Below, piece after piece: positions 48,704-57,573 of a stretch of 57,573 nt of DNA. A program made the position numbers and the translations under genes. The stretch's first letter is position 1. Each line of letters begins with the position of its first letter. The notes below the pieces were generated by a model. It had not been told where the DNA came from, ran no database searches, and saw only the letters and a list, made by a program, of their open reading frames with translations. This stretch comes from Anaerostipes hominis (ex Lee et al. 2021) (lineage in GTDB: Bacteria > Bacillota > Clostridia > Lachnospirales > Lachnospiraceae), in assembly GCF_002270485.1 (NCBI RefSeq), contig NZ_NQOG01000018.1, forward strand, positions 1 to 57,573, read 5' to 3'.

Positions 48704-51526
48704 ATGAAGAAGGATGTTATTCGGATCAGAGGAGCGAAAGAACATAATTTGAAAAATGTAGATTTAGTAATACCCAGAAACGAGTTCGTTGTTCTCACAG
48801 GACTGAGCGGTTCCGGGAAATCGTCCCTGGCATTCGATACAATTTATGCGGAAGGGCAGAGAAGATACATGGAGTCTTTGTCCTCCTATGCAAGACAGTT
48901 TCTCGGACAGATGGAAAAGCCGGATGTAGACAGTATTGAAGGTCTGTCCCCCGCTATTTCCATCGACCAGAAATCCACCAACCGAAATCCCAGATCCACA
49001 GTAGGTACGGTGACAGAAATTTACGACTACTTCCGTCTGCTGTACGCCAGGATCGGGATTCCGCACTGCCCTAAGTGTGGGAAACCGATCAGCAGGCAGA
49101 CTGTAGACCAGATGGCAGACCGGATCATGGAGTTTAAAGAGGGAACAAAGTTCCAGCTTCTGGCGCCGATTGTCCGCGGAAGGAAGGGAAGGCATGAAAA
49201 GATTTTCTCAAATGCCAGGAGAAGCGGCTATGTCCGTGTCAGGGTGGACGGAAACATTTATGATCTGGAGGAAGAGATCACACTGGACAAAAATAAAAAA
49301 CACAACATTGAGATCGTTGTGGACCGGCTGGCAGTGCGTCCGGGGATTGAAAAGAGACTTACAGATTCTATTGAGACGACTCTGGACCTGGCGGATGGAT
49401 TGATGACTGTGGACATCATCGGGGGAGAACCGATGAATTTCAGCCAGAGTTTCTCCTGTCCCGACTGTGATATCAGCATTGACGAGATCGAGCCGAGGAG
49501 CTTTTCTTTCAACAATCCGTTCGGAGCCTGCCCGGTCTGTCACGGTCTCGGATATAAGATGGAGTTTGATGTGGATCTTATGATTCCCGATCCGAAACTG
49601 AGCATTGCGGAAGGTGCAATCCAGGTGATGGGCTGGCAGTCCTGCACAGACAAGAAGAGTTACACTCGGGCGATCCTCGACGCTCTTGCAAAAGAATATA
49701 AATTCGACCTGAACACACCTTTTAAAGACTATCCGAAAAAGATCAGAGATGTGATTCTCTACGGAACAAATGGAAAAGAAGTGAAGGTTCATTATACCGG
49801 GCAGAGGGGACAGGGTGTCTATGATGTCTCCTTTGAAGGTCTGATCAGAAATGTAGGCCGGAGATACCGGGAATCCTCTGAATCTATGAAGGCGGAGTAC
49901 GAAAATTACATGACAGTTACCCCATGTGAGGAGTGTCACGGACAGAGACTGAAGGCAGAGTCGCTGGCTGTGACTGTGGCCGGAAAAAATATTGCGGAAA
50001 TGTGTGATATGTCTGTGGGAGAAATTTCTGCCTTTTTGGACGAGATGGAACTGACAGACCGCCAGCAGTTTATCGGAAGCCAGATTCTAAAGGAAATTAA
50101 GGCCAGAGTTGGGTTCCTCAACAATGTGGGGCTTGAATACCTGACACTCTCCAGGGCAACCGGCACACTTTCCGGGGGAGAAGCCCAGAGGATACGTCTT
50201 GCAACCCAGATCGGATCGGGTCTTGTGGGTGTGGCATATATTTTGGATGAACCGAGCATCGGTCTGCACCAGAGAGATAATGACAAGCTGATCAATGCCC
50301 TGAAAAATTTAAAAGATCTGGGAAATACCCTGCTGGTCGTGGAACACGATGAGGATACGATGCTGGCGGCGGACCATATTGTGGACGTAGGACCCGGAGC
50401 CGGAGAGTACGGCGGTGAGATCGTAGCCCAGGGAACTGCCCAGCAGATAATGAAGAATAAAAAGTCCATCACCGGTGCATATTTGAGCGGAAGGATTAAG
50501 ATCCCGGTTCCAGAGGAGCGCAGAAAGCCTACCGGCTGGATGAAGGTGATTGGTGCCAGAGAAAATAACCTTAAAAATATTGATGTAGATATCCCTCTTG
50601 GGGTCTTTACCTGTGTGACCGGTGTGTCCGGTTCCGGGAAGAGCTCTCTGATCAATCAGATTGTTTATAAGAGACTGGCGAAAGAGCTGAACCGTGCAAA
50701 AATCAAGGCGGGGAAACACACAGACATCGAAGGTTTTGACCAGCTGGATAAGATCATAGATATTGACCAGTCTCCGATCGGACGGACGCCGAGATCAAAT
50801 CCGGCGACTTACACGGGTGTATTTGATCAGATCAGAGATTTATTTGCCATGACAAAGGACGCAAGGAGCCGTGGATACAATAAAGGAAGGTTCAGTTTCA
50901 ATAAAAAGGGGGGAAGATGTGAGGCATGTGCCGGGGACGGTATCATTAAGATCGAGATGCATTTCCTTCCGGATGTTTATGTTCCCTGTGAAGTGTGTCA
51001 GGGAAAGAGATACAACAGGGAAACACTGGAAGTTCTCTACAAAGGAAAGAGCATTTATGACGTCCTGAACATGACGGTTGAGGAAGCCTGTGAATTCTTT
51101 TCGAATATTCCGAGCATCAGCCGGAAGATGGAGACGCTGAGAGACGTGGGTCTTTCCTATATCCGCCTGGGGCAGCCTTCCACCCAGCTTTCAGGCGGAG
51201 AAGCCCAGAGAATCAAACTGGCTACGGAACTGAGCAAACGGAGTACAGGAAAGACAATCTATATTCTGGATGAACCGACCACAGGACTTCACTTTGCAGA
51301 CGTCCATAAGCTGGTAGATATCCTGGGCAAGCTGACGAAAGGCGGCAATACGGTTATTGTCATCGAACACAATCTGGAGGTCATAAAAACCGCCGATTAT
51401 ATTATTGACATTGGACCGGAAGGCGGCAGCAATGGAGGAACTGTCGTTGCTCAGGGGACTCCTGAGGAGATATGTAATGCAAAACAGTCTTATACTGGAA
51501 AATATCTTAAGAAATACCTGGATTAA
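48704..51526 (+). CDS. uvrA: UvrABC excinuclease subunit A
   Basis: This 940-residue damage-recognition ATPase has two ABC modules. Walker A motifs are [10 protein letters not shown] (about 31-40) and [10 protein letters not shown] (about 638). The signatures are [19 protein letters not shown] and [19 protein letters not shown]. Zinc fingers include [23 protein letters not shown] and [12 protein letters not shown] with CEVCQGKRY. It loads UvrB at lesions. AAGGAG precedes the ATG. The terminator at 51532 follows the stop. Confidence 0.97.
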   Translation: MKKDVIRIRGAKEHNLKNVDLVIPRNEFVVLTGLSGSGKSSLAFDTIYAEGQRRYMESLSSYARQFLGQMEKPDVDSIEGLSPAISIDQKSTNRNPRSTVGTVTEIYDYFRLLYARIGIPHCPKCGKPISRQTVDQMADRIMEFKEGTKFQLLAPIVRGRKGRHEKIFSNARRSGYVRVRVDGNIYDLEEEITLDKNKKHNIEIVVDRLAVRPGIEKRLTDSIETTLDLADGLMTVDIIGGEPMNFSQSFSCPDCDISIDEIEPRSFSFNNPFGACPVCHGLGYKMEFDVDLMIPDPKLSIAEGAIQVMGWQSCTDKKSYTRAILDALAKEYKFDLNTPFKDYPKKIRDVILYGTNGKEVKVHYTGQRGQGVYDVSFEGLIRNVGRRYRESSESMKAEYENYMTVTPCEECHGQRLKAESLAVTVAGKNIAEMCDMSVGEISAFLDEMELTDRQQFIGSQILKEIKARVGFLNNVGLEYLTLSRATGTLSGGEAQRIRLATQIGSGLVGVAYILDEPSIGLHQRDNDKLINALKNLKDLGNTLLVVEHDEDTMLAADHIVDVGPGAGEYGGEIVAQGTAQQIMKNKKSITGAYLSGRIKIPVPEERRKPTGWMKVIGARENNLKNIDVDIPLGVFTCVTGVSGSGKSSLINQIVYKRLAKELNRAKIKAGKHTDIEGFDQLDKIIDIDQSPIGRTPRSNPATYTGVFDQIRDLFAMTKDARSRGYNKGRFSFNKKGGRCEACAGDGIIKIEMHFLPDVYVPCEVCQGKRYNRETLEVLYKGKSIYDVLNMTVEEACEFFSNIPSISRKMETLRDVGLSYIRLGQPSTQLSGGEAQRIKLATELSKRSTGKTIYILDEPTTGLHFADVHKLVDILGKLTKGGNTVIVIEHNLEVIKTADYIIDIGPEGGSNGGTVVAQGTPEEICNAKQSYTGKYLKKYLD

Positions 51527-51531
51527 TAATA

Positions 51532-51568
51532 AACTGCCGGACATGCGGTGAGCATGCCGGCAGTTTTT
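51532..51568. terminator. uvrA terminator (partly bidirectional)
   Basis: AACTGCCGG (51532-51540) pairs with CCGGCAGTT (51557-51565), with an inner CATGC/GCATG stem and T5 in all. The A-rich left flank could serve the convergent spoVT gene too. Confidence 0.88.
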
Positions 51569-51588
51569 GCACGGCGGTTTCGGTGCGA

Positions 51589-52131
51589 TTAATCTTCCAT
51601 TTGTTTTCCCAGGAAAGAAGCACCTATTTTTGCGATGGTCAGATCCTGTTCATTCATTTTGTTTTCATTGGAAAGTATACAGACCAGTCCAATAGCATCT
51701 CCTTCGGCAATAATAGTAGCCACAGCCTGATTTGTAAACTCATCAGGGAAATCGGAGATGATTGGAACAAAATTCTGATCTCCTTTGACTGCACTGAACT
51801 GTCCGCGGTCAATGATGATCTGTTCTGCCTGCTCATGCAGGAGCTTTCCGGACAGCTTTTTTCCATTTGGACCTGCCGCTGCGATAACAGAATCCTGATC
51901 GCAGATACAAATTGTATGAGGAAGGGTGGCAGCTATGGACTCAGCATACTGTTTTGCTATCTGCCCCATTTCCCCGATCGGAGAATATTTTTTAAGAATG
52001 ATACTTCCGTCATGTTCTGTAAATATCTCCAAAGGATCACTTTCTCTGATATGCATTGTCTTGCGGATTTCTTTCGGAATTACGATCCTTCCCAAATCGT
52101 CAATACGTCGTACTATTCCTGTTGCTCTCAT
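51589..52131 (-). CDS. spoVT: Stage V sporulation protein T
   Basis: This 180-residue regulator has an N-terminal AbrB-type swapped-hairpin DNA-binding domain (MRATGIVRRIDDLGRIVIPK, then EIRKTMHIRESDPLEIF) and a C-terminal GAF-like domain (about 60-178: YAESIAATLPHTICICDQDS). SpoVT tunes forespore genes late in sporulation, and it shows that the organism belongs to a spore-forming lineage. The true start is ATG 52131, preceded by GAGAGGAG; a longer frame extends upstream but lacks a site. Confidence 0.93.
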   Translation of the reverse strand: MRATGIVRRIDDLGRIVIPKEIRKTMHIRESDPLEIFTEHDGSIILKKYSPIGEMGQIAKQYAESIAATLPHTICICDQDSVIAAAGPNGKKLSGKLLHEQAEQIIIDRGQFSAVKGDQNFVPIISDFPDEFTNQAVATIIAEGDAIGLVCILSNENKMNEQDLTIAKIGASFLGKQMED

Positions 52132-52288
52132 GTGTTTACGTCTCCTCTCACAAACATATATTTTCCCATGTGGATATTGTTTGCATCGGGAGAAAAAATA
52201 TACCAAAACTCTTTTTACTATGATATAATTAAAAACTAGAGCGAGATGAAAAGCATAAATTCAATGATAAAAGATAAAGGAGTAAGAG

Positions 52289-52798
52289 ATGAATTTTAAT
52301 ATTAGATTAACCGCAAAAGATCTGTATCAGTTCTCTATGACCCATGCGTATAATGGACAGTCGGGAATTTTTACAGCCATCTGTGTTCTGGTCGGAATTA
52401 TGATGGTATTCCGCGGCACAGCGGCCGGAGGCGGAATGTATTATGCAATGCTTGGAGTATTAATGATCGCACTTTTCACGATCGTCACACCGCTTACTTT
52501 ATATATGAAGGCAAAGAAACAGGCTGCAGGGAATCCAATGTATCAAAATGAAACGGAATATGATCTTCAGGAAGACGGAGTTCATGTGACAATGGGAGAT
52601 CAAACGGGAGTCATTCCTTGGAATCAGATCGTTAAGATCAGACACAGCAGAGGAATGTATATTTTATATACAGGAAAACAAAGTGCATTTATTTATCCTG
52701 ATGTAGCGCTTGGAGAACAGAAAAACGAAATCATGAATTATATTTACCAGCATGTACCGGCCAGTACAAAGCTTCCAAAGTATGCAAAGAGGTCTTAG
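52289..52798 (+). CDS. YcxB-like membrane protein
   Basis: This 169-residue protein has two helices (residues 27-45 and 52-72) and a C-terminal soluble beta-rich domain (about 88-160: YDLQEDGVHVTMGDQTGVIP, then KIRHSRGMYILYTGKQSAFI) that resembles the YcxB-like domain (PF14317). The function is unknown. AAGGAG precedes the ATG. It ends one base before tsaE, so it is on the same transcript as the t6A genes. Confidence 0.8.
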   Translation: MNFNIRLTAKDLYQFSMTHAYNGQSGIFTAICVLVGIMMVFRGTAAGGGMYYAMLGVLMIALFTIVTPLTLYMKAKKQAAGNPMYQNETEYDLQEDGVHVTMGDQTGVIPWNQIVKIRHSRGMYILYTGKQSAFIYPDVALGEQKNEIMNYIYQHVPASTKLPKYAKRS

Positions 52799-52799
52799 T

Positions 52800-53222
52800 A
52801 TGACAGAAAGCTTAAGTTATGGGGATACATTTCGTACAGGCTTTCTGCTGGGAGAAAAGGCCGAACCTGGAGATGTGTACTGTCTCTGCGGAGATTTAGG
52901 AGTAGGCAAGACAGTCTTTACCCAGGGATTTGCAAAGGGTCTCGGAATAGAGGAACCCGTGCAGAGTCCTACTTTTACGATCGTGCAGGAGTATGAAGAA
53001 GGACGTCTGCCTTTTTACCATTTCGATGTCTACCGCATCGGGGACGTTGAGGAGATGGACGAAATCGGGTATGAAGATTATATTTACGGGCAGGGAGTTT
53101 CCCTGATCGAGTGGGCCAACTTGATTGGGGAGATCCTGCCTGAGCATTATACGAAGATTACGATTTCCAAAAACCTGGAACGGGGATTTGATTACCGGGA
53201 AATCAAGATTGAGGAGATATAG
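52800..53222 (+). CDS. tsaE: tRNA t6A biosynthesis ATPase TsaE
   Basis: This 140-residue P-loop protein has GDLGVGKTVFTQGFAKGLGI (residues 31-50), then SPTFTIVQEYEEGRLPFYHF with the HFDVYR motif, and the end LIEWANLI. TsaE hydrolyses ATP to reset the TsaB-TsaD complex that makes t6A37 in ANN-decoding tRNAs. ATG 52800 follows the upstream stop by one base, with AGAGG before it. It is adjacent to tsaB. Confidence 0.95.
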   Translation: MTESLSYGDTFRTGFLLGEKAEPGDVYCLCGDLGVGKTVFTQGFAKGLGIEEPVQSPTFTIVQEYEEGRLPFYHFDVYRIGDVEEMDEIGYEDYIYGQGVSLIEWANLIGEILPEHYTKITISKNLERGFDYREIKIEEI

Positions 53223-53942
53223 ATGAAGATTTTAGCATTGGATAGTTCAGGGCTTGTAGCATCGGCTGCTTACCTTGTGGACGGCGTAATGGTCGCTGAA
53301 TATACGGTCAACGATAAACTGACTCATTCACAGACACTGCTTCCCATGCTGGATGTGATGAGAAAACAGGTGGGATTTGAACTGGCTGAACTGGATGCCA
53401 TTGCAGCAGCCATGGGTCCGGGTTCGTTTACCGGGCTTCGGATCGGGGCAGCCACAGTGAAAGGGCTCGGTCTGGCTCTTGACAAGCCGGTCATTCCGGT
53501 CCCGTCCGTGGACGGTCTGGCTTTTCAGCTGTACGGAGCACATGGAATCATCTGTCCCATTATGGATGCCAGAAGGAATCAGGTTTATACCGGATTTTAC
53601 CGTTTTGAGCATGGAAAGTTTACTGTGATAAAAGAACAATGCGCCCAGAGTATGCAGGATACGCTGGATCAGCTGACGGATTTTGAGGATACGGTAATTT
53701 TTCTGGGGGATGGGGTTCCTGTCCATAAGGAAGCGATCTCAAAGCAGATGGGTGATAAGGCTTTTTTTGCTCCTGATTTTGCAGGACGGCAGAGAGCCGG
53801 TGCTGTAGGAGCGCTGGCCGGCATCTATTACCAACAGGGAAAGTTTGTCACGGCAGATGATTTTGAGCCTGAATATTTACGGAAATCCCAAGCAGAAAGG
53901 GAAAGAGAAGAACGACTGAAACATGAAGAAACCAATATTTGA
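53223..53942 (+). CDS. tsaB: tRNA t6A biosynthesis protein TsaB
   Basis: This 239-residue ASKHA-fold protein starts with ILALDSSGLVASAAYLVDGV and has LTHSQTLLPMLDVM, AAAMGPGSFTGLRIGAATVK and CPIMDARRNQVYTGFYRFE. It binds TsaD and supports threonylcarbamoyl transfer. It starts directly after the tsaE stop. Its last 20 bases overlap the acetyltransferase gene. Confidence 0.95.
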   Translation: MKILALDSSGLVASAAYLVDGVMVAEYTVNDKLTHSQTLLPMLDVMRKQVGFELAELDAIAAAMGPGSFTGLRIGAATVKGLGLALDKPVIPVPSVDGLAFQLYGAHGIICPIMDARRNQVYTGFYRFEHGKFTVIKEQCAQSMQDTLDQLTDFEDTVIFLGDGVPVHKEAISKQMGDKAFFAPDFAGRQRAGAVGALAGIYYQQGKFVTADDFEPEYLRKSQAEREREERLKHEETNI

Positions 53943-54627
53943 GGTAAGAGAAAAAGATCTTGCAATGATTGCTGAACTGGAAAAGCAGTGTTTTTCAGAT
54001 CCATGGTCTCTCCGCACGCTCGAGGATGCCTTCAGACAAAAGGATTACTTTATATATGTGTGGCGTGATATGAAACGCGTCAGCGGTTATGTCATAGGCC
54101 GGCTGGCGGCAGACGAGGGAGAACTGCTCAGAGTCGGTGTCCTGCCTTTCATACGGAATTTCGGTATCGGAGCACGGCTGGTTCGTGTTTTGCAGGAGGA
54201 GCTCGCAAAAAGATTTGTCTCCGCCGTTTATCTGGAGGTGAGAGAATCCAACAAACCGGCGATCCGCATGTATAAAAAGCAGGGATTTATTGTTCAGGGC
54301 CGAAGACCCAAATATTACCGGAATCCGATGGAAGACGCTGTTTTAATGCGCTGGGACGTGCCGGCCCAGTCATTACCAGTAGTATCGGAAGAAGAACCTT
54401 CTTATAATGAGACCTATAAGGAGGAGAATGAGATGAAGTGCAACTTATGTGGTCGAACAATCAAAGAGAAGGAAGATTTTTTTAAAGGTGAGAAGGAGTG
54501 GGGATATTTTTCAGGCAAAGATCTGGAATGCCATGAATTTTTCCTTTGCGAACACTGTTATGATGAACTGGTAAAAAAATTTAAAATACCGGTTTCTGTG
54601 AAAGAAAAGAAAGAAGTCTTGACTTAG
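53923..54627 (+). CDS. rimI: RimI-like N-acetyltransferase with in-frame zinc-ribbon C-terminus
   Basis: This 234-residue reading frame has an N-terminal GNAT domain of the RimI type (residues 1-148: LAMIAELEKQCFSDPWSLRT, then GELLRVGVLPFIRNFGIGAR, VYLEVRESNKPAIRMYKKQG). A linker follows (about 149-170), then a zinc-ribbon-like tail with CNLCGRTIK and CEHCYDELVKKF. RimI acetylates ribosomal protein S18 and relatives. Related genomes often encode the zinc-ribbon part separately. A perfect AAGGAGG with an eight-base spacer precedes an in-frame ATG at 54433, so a separate protein may also be made. It lies within the t6A gene cluster. Confidence 0.88.
   Translation: MKKPIFEVREKDLAMIAELEKQCFSDPWSLRTLEDAFRQKDYFIYVWRDMKRVSGYVIGRLAADEGELLRVGVLPFIRNFGIGARLVRVLQEELAKRFVSAVYLEVRESNKPAIRMYKKQGFIVQGRRPKYYRNPMEDAVLMRWDVPAQSLPVVSEEEPSYNETYKEENEMKCNLCGRTIKEKEDFFKGEKEWGYFSGKDLECHEFFLCEHCYDELVKKFKIPVSVKEKKEVLT
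54433..54627 (+). CDS. Possible separately translated zinc-ribbon protein
   Basis: The 64 residues begin MKCNLCGRTIKEKEDFF and contain two CxxC pairs (CNLC, CEHC) and FLCEHCYDELVKKFKIPV. AAGGAGG (54418-54424) with an eight-base gap precedes the ATG and is in frame with RimI. It may be an ancestral separate gene whose upstream stop codon was lost, or both products may be made. No function is recognised. Confidence 0.5.
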   Translation: MKCNLCGRTIKEKEDFFKGEKEWGYFSGKDLECHEFFLCEHCYDELVKKFKIPVSVKEKKEVLT

Positions 54628-54641
54628 AAAAAGGATGAAAA

Positions 54642-55553
54642 ATGTTAGATGTATGTTTATTAGGTACCGGAGGCATGATGCCTCTTCCATATCGGAAATT
54701 GACGGCATGCATGACCAGATTCAATGGTCATGATGTGCTGATCGACTGCGGCGAAGGGACACAGGTGGCGATCAAAGAACGGGGGTGGAGTGTGAAGCCT
54801 CTGGATGCTATCTGTTTTACACATTTTCACGCAGATCATATCAGCGGGCTTCCGGGCCTTTTGCTGACTCTTGGAAATGCCGAGCGGACAGAGCCGTTAT
54901 TGATCATCGGGCCGAAAGGCGTGGAGCGGGTCGTACAGTCTCTGAGGGTCATTGCTCCGGATCTGCCATTTGAGATCGAATTTCTGGAACTGTCCGGGAA
55001 ACAGCAGATAATCCCTATGGACGGATATCAGATCGAGGCGTTCCGTGTACAGCATAACATTATGTGCTACGGATATAATATGATTATACCGAGAGCCGGA
55101 AAATTCGATCCGGAAAAGGCAAGACAGAACGACATCCCGATGAAGTACTGGAGCCGTCTTCAGAAAGGTGAGACGATAGAAGCCGATGGACGTGTCTTAA
55201 CCAGTGATATGATTCTCGGTGAAGCCAGAAAAGGGATCAAACTGACCTATTGTACGGACACAAGGCCTGTTCCTTTCATAGCAGAAAATGCCCGTGGTGC
55301 AGATCTGTTTATCTGTGAGGGCATGTATGGAGAAGAAGGCAAAGAGAAAAAGGCAAAAGAATATAAACATATGACATTTTATGAAGCTGCAAGGCTTGCG
55401 AAACAGGCAGATGTGGGTCAGCTTTGGCTGACCCATTACAGCCCGTCTTTGGTAAGACCAGAGGAATTTATGGGGAAGGTCAGAGAGATCTTTCCGAGAT
55501 CCAAGGCCGGAAAGGACGGAAAAACGGTTACTTTGGATTTTTGTGAGGAATAG
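54642..55553 (+). CDS. rnz: Ribonuclease Z
   Basis: This 303-residue metallo-beta-lactamase-fold nuclease matures tRNA 3' ends. It opens [20 protein letters not shown], with the metal-binding motif [20 protein letters not shown], and has the exosite-type insert [20 protein letters not shown] near residues 167-187. Later metal ligands are in TYCTDTRP and KHMTF and the end has [10 protein letters not shown]. It starts 14 bases after the RimI/zinc-ribbon frame and lies between rimI and tsaD. Confidence 0.93.
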   Translation: MLDVCLLGTGGMMPLPYRKLTACMTRFNGHDVLIDCGEGTQVAIKERGWSVKPLDAICFTHFHADHISGLPGLLLTLGNAERTEPLLIIGPKGVERVVQSLRVIAPDLPFEIEFLELSGKQQIIPMDGYQIEAFRVQHNIMCYGYNMIIPRAGKFDPEKARQNDIPMKYWSRLQKGETIEADGRVLTSDMILGEARKGIKLTYCTDTRPVPFIAENARGADLFICEGMYGEEGKEKKAKEYKHMTFYEAARLAKQADVGQLWLTHYSPSLVRPEEFMGKVREIFPRSKAGKDGKTVTLDFCEE

Positions 55554-55563
55554 GGAGCAGACA

Positions 55564-56586
55564 ATGGATAAAAATATTAAAATACTGGCAATTGAATCTT
55601 CCTGCGATGAGACTGCCGCGGCAGTAGTGGAGAACGGGAGAAGTGTTAAATCCAATATTATTTCATCACAGATAGAACTACATAAGCTGTACGGAGGAGT
55701 CGTACCTGAGATCGCATCGAGAAAGCATATCGAAAAGATTAACTATGTGATCAGAGAGGCATTGAACGAAGCGGATGAGACCCTGGATTCAATCGATGCA
55801 GTGGCAGTTACCTATGGTCCGGGACTCGTAGGAGCTTTGCTTGTGGGAGTTGCGGAGGCAAAGGCGATTGCTTTTGCGAAAGATAAACCCCTGGTAGGAG
55901 TTCATCACATCGAAGGACATATTTGTGCCAATTATATAGAACACCACGAGCTGGAACCTCCGTTTTTATGTCTTGTTGTATCCGGCGGACATACTCATCT
56001 GGTGGATGTAAAGGATTATGGAGTCTATGAAATCATCGGGCGTACGAGGGACGATGCTGCCGGAGAAGCATTCGACAAGGTAGCCAGATGCATCGGTCTC
56101 GGTTATCCGGGAGGTCCAAAGATCGAAGCTCTGGCCAGAGAAGGAAATAAGGAAGCAATCAAATTTCCAAGGGCAAAAGTGGACGGTGCGCCGAATGACT
56201 TCAGTTTCAGCGGACTGAAGTCCTCTGTACTAAATTATCTAAATAAGTGTGAGATGAAGGGGGAAGAAGTGAACCGGGCAGATGTGGCGGCATCTTTTCA
56301 GGAAGCTGTTGTGGATGTACTCAGTACCCATGGCGTAGAAGCGGCAAAGAATCTTGGATACCGGAAACTTGCGATTGCCGGAGGAGTCGCTTCCAACGGA
56401 GCTTTCAGGGAGAAGATTCAAGCCAGATGCCGAGAAGCAGGAATTGAATTTTATCACCCATCACCCATATTATGTACGGACAATGCGGCAATGATCGGAG
56501 CCGCAGGGTATTATGAATATATGAACGGAGCCAGAAGCGGCTGGGATCTGAATGCGGTTCCGGGATTGAAGATCGGCCAGAGATAA
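55564..56586 (+). CDS. tsaD: tRNA t6A37 threonylcarbamoyltransferase TsaD
   Basis: This 340-residue ASKHA protein opens [20 protein letters not shown]. It has the iron-binding HHIEGH (about residue 114), [40 protein letters not shown] and [20 protein letters not shown], with the last ligand Asp in [13 protein letters not shown]. It carries out the transfer of threonylcarbamoyl to A37 with TsaB and TsaE. ATG 55564 is chosen with GGGAGC upstream. ispD follows 16 bases later. Confidence 0.96.
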   Translation: MDKNIKILAIESSCDETAAAVVENGRSVKSNIISSQIELHKLYGGVVPEIASRKHIEKINYVIREALNEADETLDSIDAVAVTYGPGLVGALLVGVAEAKAIAFAKDKPLVGVHHIEGHICANYIEHHELEPPFLCLVVSGGHTHLVDVKDYGVYEIIGRTRDDAAGEAFDKVARCIGLGYPGGPKIEALAREGNKEAIKFPRAKVDGAPNDFSFSGLKSSVLNYLNKCEMKGEEVNRADVAASFQEAVVDVLSTHGVEAAKNLGYRKLAIAGGVASNGAFREKIQARCREAGIEFYHPSPILCTDNAAMIGAAGYYEYMNGARSGWDLNAVPGLKIGQR

Positions 56587-56602
56587 ACAATTAGGAGATG
56601 CC

Positions 56603-57388
56603 ATGAAGGAGAAAATCGTAGCCATAGTACTTGGCGCGGGAGAAGGAAAACGCATGGGGAGCGGGATTCCCAAACAGTATATGATTATTAAGTCAAGACC
56701 TCTGATCTACTATGCCCTGAAAGCCTTTGAACACAGTCCAGTGGATGAAGTCATATTAGTAACCGGAGAGGATGAGATCGACTATTGTCAGAAATATATT
56801 GTAGGCAAGTATAAGTTTGAAAAGGTGAGCAGAATCGTAGCCGGCGGTCGGGAACGGTACGAGTCTGTCTATCTTGGGCTGAGAAGCATTGAGGAGGCAG
56901 ACTATGTTCTGATTCACGACGGAGCGAGGCCGATGCTGAATGCCGATATTATACGAAAATGTATTATCAATGTGCGCAGGCATAAAGCTTGTGTGGTTGG
57001 CATCCCTTCAAAAGATACGATCAAGGTTGTGGACAATGACACTTATGCGGTTTCGACGCCTCCGAGAAGAAAGCTTTGGCAGGTCCAGACTCCTCAATGT
57101 TTTGATTTTGATCTGATCTATGATGCCTATCAAAAGCTGATGGACAGCGGAGATACTACCGCAACCGATGACGGTATGGTGCTTGAAAATTATGGAGACC
57201 AGAGAGTTAAAGTAAAGCTCATTGAAGGAAGTTATGACAATATTAAGGTGACAACTCCCGAGGATGTGAGGATCGCAGGAAGTCTTGTGAAGGCCAGAAA
57301 GCTGTTCCGGTTCCTGCACAATGTACATGATAAGATTATTTATCTGCAGATGAAGATACTGCAGAAGCGGTTTTTTACGAAGAAATAG
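56603..57388 (+). CDS. ispD: 2-C-methyl-D-erythritol 4-phosphate cytidylyltransferase
   Basis: This 261-residue enzyme of the MEP isoprenoid pathway is a CTP:sugar-phosphate-type nucleotidyltransferase. It opens AIVLGAGEGKRMGSGIPKQY (with the glycine-rich loop and Lys), followed by VAGGRERYESVYLGL, LIHDGARPML, QTPQCFDFD and the substrate Lys in KVTTPED. It is about 25-30 residues longer at the C-terminus than typical IspD (SLVKARKLFRFLHNVHDKII...), an added tail. AGGAG precedes the ATG. A terminator follows at 57448. Confidence 0.93.
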   Translation: MKEKIVAIVLGAGEGKRMGSGIPKQYMIIKSRPLIYYALKAFEHSPVDEVILVTGEDEIDYCQKYIVGKYKFEKVSRIVAGGRERYESVYLGLRSIEEADYVLIHDGARPMLNADIIRKCIINVRRHKACVVGIPSKDTIKVVDNDTYAVSTPPRRKLWQVQTPQCFDFDLIYDAYQKLMDSGDTTATDDGMVLENYGDQRVKVKLIEGSYDNIKVTTPEDVRIAGSLVKARKLFRFLHNVHDKIIYLQMKILQKRFFTKK

Positions 57389-57447
57389 GAAGAATGTACC
57401 AGGGGTAGTGCAGTGCATTGTTTGGCAAATGGAAAAATGTTATAGAT

Positions 57448-57486
57448 GGGGCTGTCGCACTAAGTGATTAGTGCGCAGCTCCTTTT
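57448..57486 (+). terminator. Terminator of the t6A-ispD operon
   Basis: GGGGCTG-T-CGCACTAA (57448-57463) pairs with TTAGTGCG-CAGCTCC (57468-57482). A GTGA loop and T4 complete it. One bulged T is present in the left arm. Confidence 0.85.
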
Positions 57487-57492
57487 CTATGC

Positions 57493-57530
57493 AAAAAATA
57501 ACTGCCAGACCTCGAAAGAATCCGGCAGTT
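57493..57530 (-). terminator. Leftward terminator at the right edge
   Basis: AACTGCC (57500-57506) pairs with GGCAGTT (57524-57530). On the minus strand a T6 run follows (57493-57498). This implies a leftward gene beyond the right end of the window. Confidence 0.7.
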
Positions 57531-57573
57531 GGTGTAAAATATTAGTATGCTAACACTTAATAAATTACAAAAA

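Noticed and set aside
1-57573. CRISPR arrays, rRNA and tRNA genes
   Set aside because: No regularly spaced repeats, no rRNA core sequences and no cloverleaf with a T-loop GGTTCGAATCC-type signal were recognised by eye.

Overview
The window looks like a chromosomal segment of a low-to-mid GC Clostridia, most likely a Lachnospiraceae gut anaerobe. The evidence is the gene order hpf-secA-prfB, cdaR-like-ftsE-ftsX-M23-S41-uvrB-uvrA and tsaE-tsaB-rimI-rnz-tsaD, together with spoVT (a spore former) and clostridial-style AGGAGG ribosome binding sites. No rRNA, tRNA or CRISPR array was seen. The genus is not determined.

Region 1 (1-7640) is accessory DNA: remnants of Tn916/Tn1549-type conjugative elements with cargo. 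An IS3-like element has cut a large serine recombinase gene. Next to it is a tnpW-like gene. An AraC regulator plus a C45-type Ntn-hydrolase pair follows, then a frameshifted sigma-like gene, an HTH_16 gene and a shortened XRE repressor. A second AraC cassette (ABM monooxygenase fold plus TIGR04076 protein) ends in a clear terminator. The stretch closes with decayed satD/DUF3307 genes and a roughly 155-nt, promoter-to-terminator, multi-stem unit with no protein.

Region 2 (7650-19640) holds chromosomal but variable genes: a WYL regulator coupled to a uracil-DNA glycosylase-like protein, with palindromic operators; a MutS2-like ATPase without the Smr domain; an acetyltransferase; MgtC and VanZ-like membrane proteins; an Lsa-type ABC-F ribosome-protection protein behind a leader and attenuator; a purine permease whose Shine-Dalgarno lies in a hairpin; an SdpR/SdpI autorepressor-immunity pair with two matching operators; and an AraC-DMT transporter pair.

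Region 3 (19690-39800) is core. It contains trxA, trxB, a cluster of DnaA boxes, hpf, secA, prfB (no programmed frameshift), and an aspartate/threonine operon (ACT regulator, hom, phosphoglycerate-mutase-like putative homoserine kinase, lysC). These are followed by dCMP deaminase, tex, an SDR divergent from an LCP/LytR_C protein across an 18-bp palindrome, yitT-like, a CdaR-like regulator, ftsE, ftsX and an EnvC-like M23 peptidase.

Region 4 (39850-46600) separates the FtsX/M23 genes from their usual neighbour, the S41 peptidase. It carries a LysR regulator and a three-gene operon: a PhaJ/MaoC-type (R)-enoyl-CoA hydratase, a propionate-CoA-transferase-like enzyme and a GntP permease. I read this as uptake, CoA activation and dehydration of a 3-hydroxy acid such as (R)-3-hydroxybutyrate. 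Fragments of a phage tail protein, a prepilin and a PAS-domain protein lie nearby.

Region 5 (46700-57573) is core again: uvrB, uvrA, spoVT, a YcxB-like protein, the t6A operon (tsaE, tsaB, rimI with an in-frame zinc-ribbon gene, rnz, tsaD), ispD, and two terminators closing the window.
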